A stretch of DNA of 12,593 nucleotides. Source: JAIMBK01 sp040755975 (GTDB lineage Bacteria; Bacillota; Desulfotomaculia; Desulfotomaculales; Nap2-2B). Under the pieces are notes generated by a model. The model had not been told where the DNA came from. It did no database searches and saw only the letters and a list, made by a program, of their open reading frames with translations. The stretch covers positions 1 through 12,593 of the forward strand of contig JBFLZY010000077.1 in assembly GCA_040755975.1 (NCBI GenBank), written 5' to 3'. The position numbers and the translations under genes are program-made. Positions 1-5,214 of this stretch are shown here, piece by piece. Each line of letters starts with the position of its first letter. Position 1 is the first letter of the stretch.

Positions 1-145
1 AAATAAAGAAACAAGTTGCCAGCCCTATGGCCAGCATTCCAGACAAACCAAAGAAACCGAAAAACTGCAAAATTTCCTGCCCGGAAGCAAACCCTGCACC
101 TACAATCGTACCAATATAACTTGCCGCGACTTTAAAGGTAGACAT
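1..145 (-). CDS. YkvI-family membrane protein, N-terminal part (gene runs off the left edge)
   Basis: The reverse strand reads a hydrophobic N-terminus that begins MSTFKVAASYIGTIVGAGF and continues with ASGQEILQFF. This Gly/Ala-rich first helix followed by ASGQE is typical of the YkvI family of predicted membrane transporters (APC-like fold, about 350 residues). Only 48 residues are inside the window; the rest lies to the left. I chose the ATG at 145 because AAGGA at 154-158 is 8 nt upstream of it; the ATG at 151 is only 2 nt from that site. The gene is divergent from the cupin/sucC remnants that follow. The family assignment rests on remembered sequence signature; the transported substrate cannot be told from this piece. 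Confidence 0.75.
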   Translation of the reverse strand, partial: MSTFKVAASYIGTIVGAGFASGQEILQFFGFFGLSGMLAIGLATCFFI

Positions 146-237
146 CTTCATATTCCTTAGGTTGTCCCGGAAACAGGAGATTATTTACCCGGCCAAGATA
201 TAACAGTCCAAGGAAAGGGAAAACCTTTCCCTACTAC

Positions 238-432
238 AAGAGCTGCTGCCGCCTACCTGGAAATATTGCCAGTTTTGCCGAAACAGGTCTTAACTTAGAA
301 CAGCTAAATATGTTTATTCCTAAAAAAGCCCCCCACGCGGTGGAATGCGTTGGAGGGATGGCGAGATTCCTTATCGTCTATGCCCCACCCCTTTCTTCCG
401 GCATTAAAAGTGAAGAAGAGGTGAAACTATGA
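238..432 (+). pseudogene. cupin-like C-terminal remnant
   Basis: The frame ending in TGA at 430-432 reads, in pieces, NIASFAETGLNLEQLNMFIP, then KKAPHAVECVGG, then ARFLIVYAPPL. A beta-strand pattern with 'IP-x-x-x-PH-x-V-x-x-VG' and 'FLIVYAPPL' is typical of the second cupin motif and last strand of small cupin proteins. No first cupin motif, credible start or ribosome site is present upstream, and the frame just runs back into the region overlapping ykvI, so I read it as a truncated gene. Its stop overlaps the next start (ATGA at 429-432), as expected of an old co-translated pair. A complete small protein starting at ATG 310 is the alternative. The cupin assignment is moderate at best. Confidence 0.35.
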
Positions 433-575
433 AGCTGCTTGAGTTCCAGGGGAAAGCTATCTTCAATAAATATGGCATTCCGGTGCCGGCGGGACAAGTT
501 GTGACGTCGACGGAGGAAGTCCTTTCGTTCGCTGGAATGATTGGCTGGTATAATACTCAGCAAAGAGCTTTTTAA
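429..575 (+). pseudogene. 5' fragment of succinyl-CoA synthetase beta subunit (sucC-like)
   Basis: ATG 429 has a good ribosome site (GAGGTGA, 4 nt away) and starts MKLLEFQGKAIFNKYGIPVP, then AGQVVTSTEEV. This is the opening of the ATP-grasp domain of ADP-forming acyl-CoA/succinyl-CoA synthetase beta chains, normally about 380-390 residues. After about codon 31 (near base 521) similarity stops; the frame continues with 17 unrelated codons and ends at TAA 573-575. More than 90% of the gene is missing, so no enzyme can be made. The preceding cupin-like frame overlaps this start by ATGA, suggesting a former operon. The break near 521 is a deletion or insertion junction. Confidence 0.6.
528..554 (+). 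promoter_or_regulatory. putative extended -10 promoter for the radical SAM gene
   Basis: TGGTATAAT at 546-554 is a perfect -10 hexamer preceded by the TGn extension. The -35 side is poor: TTCGCT at 528-533, with a 15-nt spacer. It lies right after the broken sucC homology and about 120 nt before the preferred start at 676, so it could drive that gene. Prediction from sequence only. Confidence 0.35.
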
Positions 576-661
576 AAAAATTTCCTTTGTTGGCCCAGAA
601 GATTGTTACCCGGGAAAGTATTTTCTCAGTGTAAAAAACCAGCTGAAAAAACTTTTGAAGC

Positions 662-670
662 AGGGGGTGA
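662..670 (+). promoter_or_regulatory. ribosome binding site that decides the radical SAM start
   Basis: AGGGGGTGA, followed by GTTTT and then TTG at 676, is a strong Shine-Dalgarno match at ideal spacing. It favours the TTG at 676 over the TTG at 541 that would give the longest frame. The GTG at 667-669 is inside the site itself and is unlikely as a start. Confidence 0.6.
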
Positions 671-675
671 GTTTT

Positions 676-1770
676 TTGGTCACCTGCAAGGTTTGCGGTA
701 GTCTTAAAGCGGCCGGAGCCCTGGGTATTTGCGGACAGTGCATCCGGAAAAATCCCGAAAGCGCTGTAAGAGCCGGTCTTTTGGCCCACCAAAAAAGCCG
801 TTATCCCTTTCCGCCGGCGCCTCCCCGGTCACCCGAAGGAATCATCTGCCGGACCTGCGCAAACAATTGCCGCCTTGGTCTGGGCGAAGCTGGCTTTTGC
901 GGTTTGCGGGCAAACCGGGAGGGGCGCCTGGTTAATTTTGCGGGTGACAGCAAAAGGGGGTTGGTTACCTGGTACCATGACCCCCTGCCCACCAACTGTG
1001 TAGCCGACTGGGTTTGTCCGGGGGGCAGCGAAGGCGGCTACCCAGAATACTCCTACACCCCGGGAAAGGAGTACGGATACAACAACCTGGCTGTTTTTTT
1101 CGGCGGCTGCTCATTTGACTGCCTGTTTTGCCAGAACCGGAGTTACCACCAGATGGCCAAAGAGATGCGGCCCCTGGCCAGCCCGGAAGAGCTGGTTAAC
1201 GCTGTTTTACCCAGGACAGCCTGTATTTGCTTTTTTGGCGGCGACCCTTCCCCCCAAATGGTTTTTGCTCTGAGGGTCTGCCGGCTAGTATTAGAAAAGT
1301 ATCCGGCGAAAATCTTACGCATATGCTGGGAAACCAACGGGAATATCAACCCGCGCTACTTAAGGCAAATCGCGGAAGTATCTTTAAAAACTGGGGGTTG
1401 CGTTAAATTTGACCTGAAGGCCTGGAATGAAGATTTGCATCAAAGTTTAACGGGAGTTAGCAACCGGCAAACGCTGGCCAACTTTGCTGCGCTGGCGGAC
1501 TATTGTAAAAAGCGGCCGGAGCCTCCCTTTTTGGTGGCCAGCACGCTCCTGGTGCCCGGATACGTGGATAGCGTCGAAGTAGAAGCCATAGCAAAATTTA
1601 TTGCCGGGCTTAACCCGGACATCCCTTATTCCTTGCTCGCCTTTTACCCGCAGCACAGGCTTTCAGACTTGCCCTTAACTGCAAAGCAAGAGGCCCTGGC
1701 CTGCCGGGAAGTCGCCTTTGCTGCCGGGCTAAAGCGGGTGAGGCTGGGCAACGTTCATCTGCTTAAATAA
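676..1770 (+). CDS. radical SAM protein, PflA/AmrS-like (COG1180/COG1313 type)
   Basis: This is a 364-residue radical SAM enzyme. GGCSFDCLFCQN carries the CxxxCxxC cluster (Cys 145, 149, 152 counted from TTG 676) that binds the [4Fe-4S] used to cleave S-adenosylmethionine; FFGGDPSP and the ETNGN stretch fit the next strands of the barrel. Ahead of the barrel are two more Cys groups: CKVC with CGQC (Cys 4, 7, 19, 22), which looks like a zinc ribbon, and C-RTC-ANNC with GFC (Cys 58, 61, 65, 75), similar to the CxxCxxxC...GxC element at the N-terminus of AmrS/PflX-type proteins. The family resembles pyruvate-formate-lyase activases, but no glycyl radical enzyme lies nearby, so the substrate is unknown. 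Reading from TTG 541 would add 45 residues with no family resemblance. It ends one base before the convergent yjbQ-like gene. Confidence 0.85.
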   Translation: MVTCKVCGSLKAAGALGICGQCIRKNPESAVRAGLLAHQKSRYPFPPAPPRSPEGIICRTCANNCRLGLGEAGFCGLRANREGRLVNFAGDSKRGLVTWYHDPLPTNCVADWVCPGGSEGGYPEYSYTPGKEYGYNNLAVFFGGCSFDCLFCQNRSYHQMAKEMRPLASPEELVNAVLPRTACICFFGGDPSPQMVFALRVCRLVLEKYPAKILRICWETNGNINPRYLRQIAEVSLKTGGCVKFDLKAWNEDLHQSLTGVSNRQTLANFAALADYCKKRPEPPFLVASTLLVPGYVDSVEVEAIAKFIAGLNPDIPYSLLAFYPQHRLSDLPLTAKQEALACREVAFAAGLKRVRLGNVHLLK

Positions 1771-1771
1771 T

Positions 1772-2185
1772 TCAATCCCCCAATACTTTGATGAGCACCC
1801 TTTTTCTGCGCCGCCCGTCAAATTCAGCGTAATAGATCTGCTGCCACGGCCCTAAATCTAACTTGCCGTTTGTTATGGGAACAATTACCTGGTGGTGGAC
1901 GAGGATACTTTTCAGATGGGCGTCGCCGTTGTCTTCTCCGGTCTGGTGGTGACGGTAAGGCTTCCCAAAAGGCGCTATTTTCTCCAGCATTTCGTCAATG
2001 TCCTGAATAATCCCCGGTTCGGCATCGTTAACATAGACACCAGCGGTGATGTGCATAGCCGAAATTAAGGCCATTCCTTCTTTAATCCCGCTTTCGCGAA
2101 CCGCTTTCTCTACTTCGCCGGTGATGTTGATGTATTCGCGGCGCTTTTGGGTGTTGAACCAAAGGTATTCTGTGTGCGATTTCAT
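1772..2185 (-). CDS. yjbQ: YjbQ/UPF0047 family protein
   Basis: The 137-residue length is normal for the family. Conserved marks are HITAGVYVND (His45, Asn53), the HH pair at 79-80, EDNGDAHLKS (residues 84-93), the HH at 97-98, and LGPWQQIYYAEFDG with Trp114 and Glu121 followed by an Arg-rich strand. Members form homotrimers with a metal-like His/Glu site; E. coli YjbQ is reported to have weak thiamine-phosphate-synthase-type activity, but the physiological role is not settled. The ATG at 2185 has only a weak purine-rich site (GAGGGG, about 12 nt away). It faces the radical SAM gene with stop codons one base apart, so any terminator must lie inside coding sequence. Downstream in its own direction is that convergent gene, so it is probably monocistronic. 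Confidence 0.88.
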   Translation of the reverse strand: MKSHTEYLWFNTQKRREYINITGEVEKAVRESGIKEGMALISAMHITAGVYVNDAEPGIIQDIDEMLEKIAPFGKPYRHHQTGEDNGDAHLKSILVHHQVIVPITNGKLDLGPWQQIYYAEFDGRRRKRVLIKVLGD

Positions 2186-2225
2186 CGGAAAAAATACCCC
2201 TCTCTTGCTTTTTCCCTTTCTTCTT

Positions 2226-2360
2226 TCAAAGATTATTCAAGAACAGCCTTGCTTTGAGCACCCAGTCCGGGTCGGCCAGCAGGGCGCGCCCGATCCCTAC
2301 CAGGTCGGCCATGCCCTCAGTGATGACGCGGTTTGCCAACAAGGGGTCGCCGAGGCCGCC
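2226..2360 (-). pseudogene. C-terminal-domain fragment of an Old Yellow Enzyme-like NADH:flavin oxidoreductase
   Basis: About 44 codons read GLGDPLLANRVITEGMADLV, then GIGRALLADPDWVLKA, then a short tail and TGA at 2226. This is the phosphate-binding strand/helix region of OYE/2,4-dienoyl-CoA-reductase-type flavoproteins ('DP.lA..i..G.aDlVgiGRalLADP.w..Ka'). The whole N-terminal barrel and the Fe-S/FAD domains that follow this motif in long family members are absent. The open frame extends upstream to 2606, but that part is a shadow of the small-protein repeat. It is a gene remnant. Confidence 0.6.
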
Positions 2361-2376
2361 CGCTTCCTGGCTTTCA

Positions 2377-2436
2377 TTACGGGATAGAATGTTCGCAGGG
2401 CACCGCCGTTTGGCACTTTCCGCAGCCGTAACCGGA
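2377..2436 (-). pseudogene. possible Fe-S-binding fragment (Cys cluster)
   Basis: A 19-codon stretch between two stops reads GYGCGKCQTAVPCEHSIP. The spacing C-x2-C-x5-C with a final IP resembles the ferredoxin-like tails of aldo/keto reductases and other oxidoreductases, and it adjoins the OYE-like remnant. It is too short and too isolated to name; chance is possible. Confidence 0.2.
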
Positions 2437-2449
2437 TTAAAAAACCAGA

Positions 2450-2644
2450 TTAAATCAGGTGGCCCGGCACCTGCCCACGCCGCGACCAGTCCGGAGGGGA
2501 AATGTCCAGCGGGTCGAAAAACCGGCGCTTTTTCCTGACTTCGTTGATGTGATTGAAATATGCCGCCGCCCCCGCCAAACCTTTGTGGCGGCCGTGCTTC
2601 CACCAAACACTGCCCTTCCGAACCATTTTTTTGACTCCGACCAT
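2450..2644 (-). CDS. unrecognised basic small protein, copy A
   Basis: A 64-residue frame starts at ATG 2644, with GGGGGAT placed 5 nt upstream of the start. It contains VWWKHGRHKGLAGAAAYF, NHINEVRKKRRFFDPLD and PDWSRRG, and ends with a short tail (QVPGHLI). It is strongly basic, has no membrane segment and no motif I can assign. A second version with the same core is encoded at 5035-5208; the two share a repeat of about 151 bp, 91% identical. The shared open frame and a ribosome site in both copies argue that it is, or recently was, a real gene. It follows the interrupted nitroreductase by 30 nt and precedes the OYE-like remnant, so this copy may be stranded in decaying DNA. Confidence 0.45.
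   Translation of the reverse strand: MVGVKKMVRKGSVWWKHGRHKGLAGAAAYFNHINEVRKKRRFFDPLDISPPDWSRRGQVPGHLI
2482..2632. repeat. direct repeat of about 151 bp, copy A
   Basis: Gapless alignment with 5046-5196 (offset 2564) shows 14 mismatches by eye, about 91% identity. Weaker similarity continues a few codons past the left boundary as synonymous differences in the SRRG codons. The repeat coincides with the core of the small-protein gene on the minus strand. No terminal inverted repeats or target duplications are visible. Confidence 0.85.
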
Positions 2645-2674
2645 AGTCTATCCCCCGCTACCTTCATCTGGGTG

Positions 2675-3331
2675 CTAAAGCCCTTTAAAACGAACCACTT
2701 CCTGAATGGATCTCCGGACACTCCGGGGTTTGTTCGCCGGATGCTCCGGGTCGGCGTAACCCAGGGCAAGTCCTAACAAAATCAGCAGGTTCTCCGGGAT
2801 TTCCAGTTCAGCCCGGATAAGATCCGGGTAGGCCACCAGGTTGACCGCCGGGATGGAATCCACGCCGAATTCCTGGGCCGCCAGCATGACGCCCAGGGCG
2901 AACATCCCCACGTCGAAAATCGACCAGGGAGTTAAGCTGCGCTCCAGGCACAGGTAGGCAACCACCGGTGCCCCGAAGAATTCGTAATTACGCCGGGCGA
3001 TGGCCTTTTTGGCCGCTTCATCGCCGGGGGATAAACCCATGGCGGCAAAGCGGTTTGCCGCGTTTTCGGCCATCCGCTGCTGCAAGGCCGGAGGCCATTG
3101 TTGAGGCCGGGGGAGGTCCGGCTGCATCGGTAAACCCGCTTCGAACCGCTTCAGAAAAGCTTCGCGGAGCCTTTTTAAGGTTTCCCCGCCGGCGATGAAG
3201 ACCTCCCAAGGCTGGCTGTTCCCTCAGGAGGGTGCCTGGTTTGCCCCCTGTAGAATTGTATCTTTGTCAACGGGATCCGGTTGAAAAGCGCGCACCGAGT
3301 GGCGGGAGTGAAGGGCTTCGATTATATTCAT
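2675..3331 (-). pseudogene. nitroreductase-family gene interrupted by one in-frame TGA
   Basis: Read through the stop, this is a 218-residue FMN-dependent nitroreductase-fold protein. It begins MNIIEALHSRHSVRAFQPDP (the family's 'R.SvR.F.pdpV' opener), continues GANQAPS-stop-GNSQPWEVFI, and ends with a LLGLALGYADPEHPANKPRS segment like the family's 'lalGyp' tail. The stop (TGA at codon 36, bases 3224-3226) falls in the FMN-binding 'APSxxNxQPW' motif, where Trp, Gly, Ala or others occur; TGG to TGA would be a single change. Without readthrough only a fragment from ATG 3127 (150 residues, lacking the flavin-binding N-terminus) is possible. The rest of the frame is undamaged, so the lesion is recent or a sequencing error. 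No convincing selenocysteine hairpin follows the TGA. Confidence 0.8.
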
Positions 3332-3417
3332 TTATTTCTCTGTTTCCTGCTGTTTTTTAATCCCCCAGACATTTTTACCGCACCTACCGTCCCGACAACG
3401 CCAAACCTCATTAAACT

Positions 3418-4290
3418 TTACTCCGCGAGAAACCCTCTTATTTCCTGGACAATCTGCCCTTTCATAATGATGGTGTAGTGGTTGGAGTCCTCGACCACGG
3501 CGAAACGGCTTCCGGGTATTGTCCGGGCGATTTCCTCCCCTTTTTCCCGGCTCAAAACAAAAACGCCGGGGAGCACCAGGCCCTGCGGCGCCCAAAGAAC
3601 AAGGGTGGGCGTTTTAATTTTCCGGTGGAGGTCGTTGATGGTGACGGAGTTAAATGATTTGATATCCTGGCTCACGGCGTCTTTGCTTACTTTTGAGCTT
3701 ACGCTGCCGTCAGGATGGTGGACTACGTCGTAGTAAAAATACTGTTCCAAATAAGGGGACCACTCCGCGAAAAAAGGAATTGACCTGTTGTAGTCTAAAT
3801 AAGCTTGAAAGGTGGCAAACAACTGGCCGATCCTGTCCACGGAGGGCTTAATGACCTCGATGAGCCTGGGGTCAGGGTCCATGCCTCCGTCAACCAACAC
3901 CAGTTTTTGCAGGCGGTCGGGATACCAGGCGGCAAAGTAGCATCCAATTGAAGCACCCAGAGAATGCCCGACCAACGTAACCCGGTCAAGACCAAGTCTG
4001 CCCATTATCACCAAAATGTCTTCGGCGTGGGCAGGGATTCCGTACCCGGAAGCGGGTTTGGCGCTGTCGCCCCTCCCGGGCAAGTCATAGGCGATCACCC
4101 TGTATTCCGGCGATAATTTCTCGGCCAGCGCATCCCAGCAGCGGCCGTTGGCCGTTAACCCGTGCACGCAGATGATCGGGGTACCGCTCCCCTCCCAGTC
4201 GATCAAATGCAGTTCCTTTCCGTTTACATTGACCTTTAAATCCCGCACCTTCATTGAATTTACCCGGTCGCAAAGAGCAGAAGGGCTCAA
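3418..4290 (-). CDS. alpha/beta hydrolase fold protein
   Basis: An approximately 290-residue cytoplasmic hydrolase. ICVHGLTANGRCW (residues 40-52) gives the oxyanion-loop HG; VTLVGHSLGAS holds the nucleophile elbow GHSLG (Ser110); DSNHYTII near the C-terminus supplies the catalytic His271. The usual Asp after strand 7 is not obvious: the segment reads LVLWAPQGLVLPG instead of LWGxxD. The acid may be Asp134 or 137 after strand 6, as in some subfamilies. The substrate is not predictable. The TTG at 4290 directly follows the upstream stop (TAA at 4291-4293), suggesting coupling to the gene before it; ATG 4254 (giving MKVRDLKVNVNGKE, 278 residues) is an equally reasonable start, and neither has a strong ribosome site at ideal spacing. 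Downstream, 86 nt away, lies the interrupted nitroreductase. Confidence 0.85.
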   Translation of the reverse strand: MSPSALCDRVNSMKVRDLKVNVNGKELHLIDWEGSGTPIICVHGLTANGRCWDALAEKLSPEYRVIAYDLPGRGDSAKPASGYGIPAHAEDILVIMGRLGLDRVTLVGHSLGASIGCYFAAWYPDRLQKLVLVDGGMDPDPRLIEVIKPSVDRIGQLFATFQAYLDYNRSIPFFAEWSPYLEQYFYYDVVHHPDGSVSSKVSKDAVSQDIKSFNSVTINDLHRKIKTPTLVLWAPQGLVLPGVFVLSREKGEEIARTIPGSRFAVVEDSNHYTIIMKGQIVQEIRGFLAE

Positions 4291-4533
4291 TTAAACCGGG
4301 TCTTTCACCTCCATCTCCGTATTTTTAATCTGCTTTTCCGGAAAAATCTTCCGGCTTGCCGGTATGATCCTGTCCCACTCGGGCAGTTTATCGAGGTTGT
4401 CGTGGATGACGTTCGGGTAAAAGCCCAGCACCTTCTGGTAGATTTCTTCCGTTTGGTGGACCATTTCCGGAGTGCTGTGATAAATCTCTTTTATGCGTTA
4501 CCTACTTGAAATTACGTTTTTGATTAAGGCCAT
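4291..4533 (-). pseudogene. unrecognised ~80-codon gene with a TAA at codon 12
   Basis: ATG 4533, with AGGTGG 4 nt upstream, starts MALIKNVISSR; then comes TAA (4498-4500); the same frame continues RIKEIYHSTPEMVHQTEEIY, QKVLGFYPNVIHDNLDKLPE, WDRIIPASRKIFPEKQIKN and ends at TAA 4291-4293. A frame that stays open for 68 codons of balanced composition immediately behind a start, ribosome site and promoter suggests one ~80-residue protein cut by a single nonsense change (CAA, GAA, AAA or TAC/TAT to TAA are each one step away). I do not recognise the family. Its end abuts the alpha/beta hydrolase start, so the two formed an operon. Alternatively the first 11 codons are a leader peptide and a second protein starts internally at ATG 4467. 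Confidence 0.5.
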
Positions 4534-4537
4534 TTTT

Positions 4538-4584
4538 CCACCTGCCACGGTGTTATTATATCATGGAAGGATTTACTAAAACAA
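4538..4584 (-). promoter_or_regulatory. promoter and ribosome site for the 4291-4533 gene and alpha/beta hydrolase
   Basis: On the minus strand TTGTTT (4579-4584), an 18-nt spacer, a perfect TATAAT (4555-4560) and AGGTGG (4538-4543) precede ATG 4533 in the right order. This is the best sigma-A-type promoter I can see in the window and probably drives the operon that runs leftward from here. Confidence 0.5.
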
Positions 4585-4709
4585 GGCTTAAAAGAGACTA
4601 TTGGCCTGGCACCCAGACCAGGTCCCAGGGGGCTACCTTGAACCAGCCCGACCTGGCGTTACTCCTGGGCCTCTCCACCAAAACCGTCCAGAGCCTGTTA
4701 CCCGGATGA
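4563..4709 (+). pseudogene. helix-turn-helix fragment resembling DUF1670 proteins
   Basis: The frame from ATG 4563 to TGA 4707-4709 contains GATLNQPDLALLLGLSTKTV followed by QSLL. This 'l.Q.DLA.LLG.S..TV' pattern is the helix-turn-helix seen in DUF1670 proteins, which are common in Desulfotomaculum-like genomes and often sit near mobile DNA. The start has no ribosome site and overlaps the minus-strand promoter; only about 48 codons of a much longer family remain. I treat it as a remnant. The DUF1670 link is from memory of the motif and is uncertain. Confidence 0.35.
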
Positions 4710-4730
4710 AATTTTTCAACTCTAACAGGC
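4693..4730. repeat. 8-bp inverted repeat at the end of the helix-turn-helix fragment
   Basis: GCCTGTTA (4693-4700) and TAACAGGC (4723-4730) are perfect inverted copies separated by 22 nt. No U-tract follows directly, so it is not a clear terminator; it might be an operator or an element end. Confidence 0.3.
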
Positions 4731-4865
4731 AAACTCGGAAAGGCTTTTTTCTCGTTTAAGATCACAATAACCAAGAAGTACTGCTGCCAGTTTTAGCTTC
4801 ACTGCTGTTTGTTCCCGGTATATCTTCCAGATAAAAGTTTGGGCCGCGCCCGGGCCGGATGGTGT
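4722..4865 (-). other. no firm gene; weak transposase-like scrap
   Basis: I see no gene here. One 35-codon minus-strand frame (4722-4829) reads WKIYREQTAVKLKLAAVLLG and ends at TAG. 'IYR-x-x-TAV' faintly recalls the C-terminal 'Y-x-x-R-T-A-V-E' box of some DDE transposases, but the following residues do not fit, so this is only a guess. Confidence 0.12.
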
Positions 4866-5039
4866 TTATTCCTCCTTCACATTACCCAAATCGTCGACCC
4901 AATAGATCCTCAGCGGCAAGGCCCTGCGAAGCCAGGAAATACGCGAGGCCAGCCTTTCGGAAGTGGGAATGCCTTGAGACAAGTCAAGGGGAAGGAAGGC
5001 TACCTTTACTATTTTCCCTGGAATGAGTCGGGTTCTAAC
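4866..5039 (-). pseudogene. unrecognised C-terminal-looking frame behind the second small-protein copy
   Basis: The frame reads RTRLIPGKIVKVAFLPLDLS, QGIPTSERLASRISWLRRAL, PLRIYWVDDLGNVKEE and ends at TAA 4866. Its composition, with alternating strand-like and helix-like stretches, looks protein-coding, but I see no start codon with a ribosome site near its beginning, and the upstream part of the frame is a shadow of the repeat. The likeliest reading is the 3' end of a gene whose front was lost when the repeated segment came to lie here. The family was not recognised. Confidence 0.3.
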
Positions 5040-5208
5040 CGCGTCGTGACCAGTCCGGGCGGGAAATGTCCAGCGGGTCGAAAAACCGGCGCCTTTTCCT
5101 GAGTTCATTGATGTGATTGAAATATGCCGCCGCCTCCGCCAAACCTTTGTGGCGGCCGTGCTTCCACCAGGCGCTGCTCTTCTGGACAATTTTTTTGGCC
5201 CTTCCCAA
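5035..5208 (-). CDS. unrecognised basic small protein, copy B
   Basis: A 57-residue frame from TTG 5208 to TAG 5035-5037. The ribosome site AGGTGA ends the upstream DUF123 gene (its last codon and stop are AGG TGA), 6 nt before the TTG, so translation is probably coupled. The protein contains AWWKHGRHKGLAEAAAYF, NHINELRKRRRFFDPLD and RPDWSRRG. It is very basic, with an aromatic-rich front and no membrane segment or known motif. The core matches copy A at 2450-2644 with about eight amino-acid differences; at nucleotide level both silent and replacement changes occur, so selection on the protein is suggested rather than proven. Position behind a GIY-YIG-like nuclease gene hints at a nucleic-acid-related role, which is only inference. 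Confidence 0.5.
   Translation of the reverse strand: MGRAKKIVQKSSAWWKHGRHKGLAEAAAYFNHINELRKRRRFFDPLDISRPDWSRRG
5046..5196. repeat. direct repeat of about 151 bp, copy B
   Basis: Partner of 2482-2632, in the same orientation, about 91% identical with no gaps. It corresponds to nearly the whole 57-residue small gene apart from its first four and last few codons. Confidence 0.85.
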
Positions 5209-5214
5209 GGACGC

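Noticed and set aside
212..232. Terminator-like hairpin GGAAAGG/CCTTTCC upstream of ykvI
   Set aside because: It has no U-tract in either direction and overlaps the cupin-like frame; probably fortuitous.
541..675. N-terminal extension of the radical SAM gene from TTG 541
   Set aside because: No ribosome site at 541, it would overlap the -10 element, and the residues show no family resemblance; AGGGGGTGA before TTG 676 is far better.
3180..3226. Selenocysteine at the nitroreductase TGA
   Set aside because: Only a 3-bp stem could be drawn just downstream of the TGA; no stable hairpin with an apical G at bacterial SECIS distance, and Trp fits the position.
3328..3372. 14-residue leader peptide (MSGGLKNSRKQRNK) overlapping the nitroreductase start by ATGA
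   Set aside because: AGGTG is about 9 nt upstream, so it is possible, but it is too short to separate from chance.
4722..4829. Complete transposase gene
   Set aside because: Only a 35-codon frame with a partial motif; no DDE residues, no terminal inverted repeats, no target duplication.
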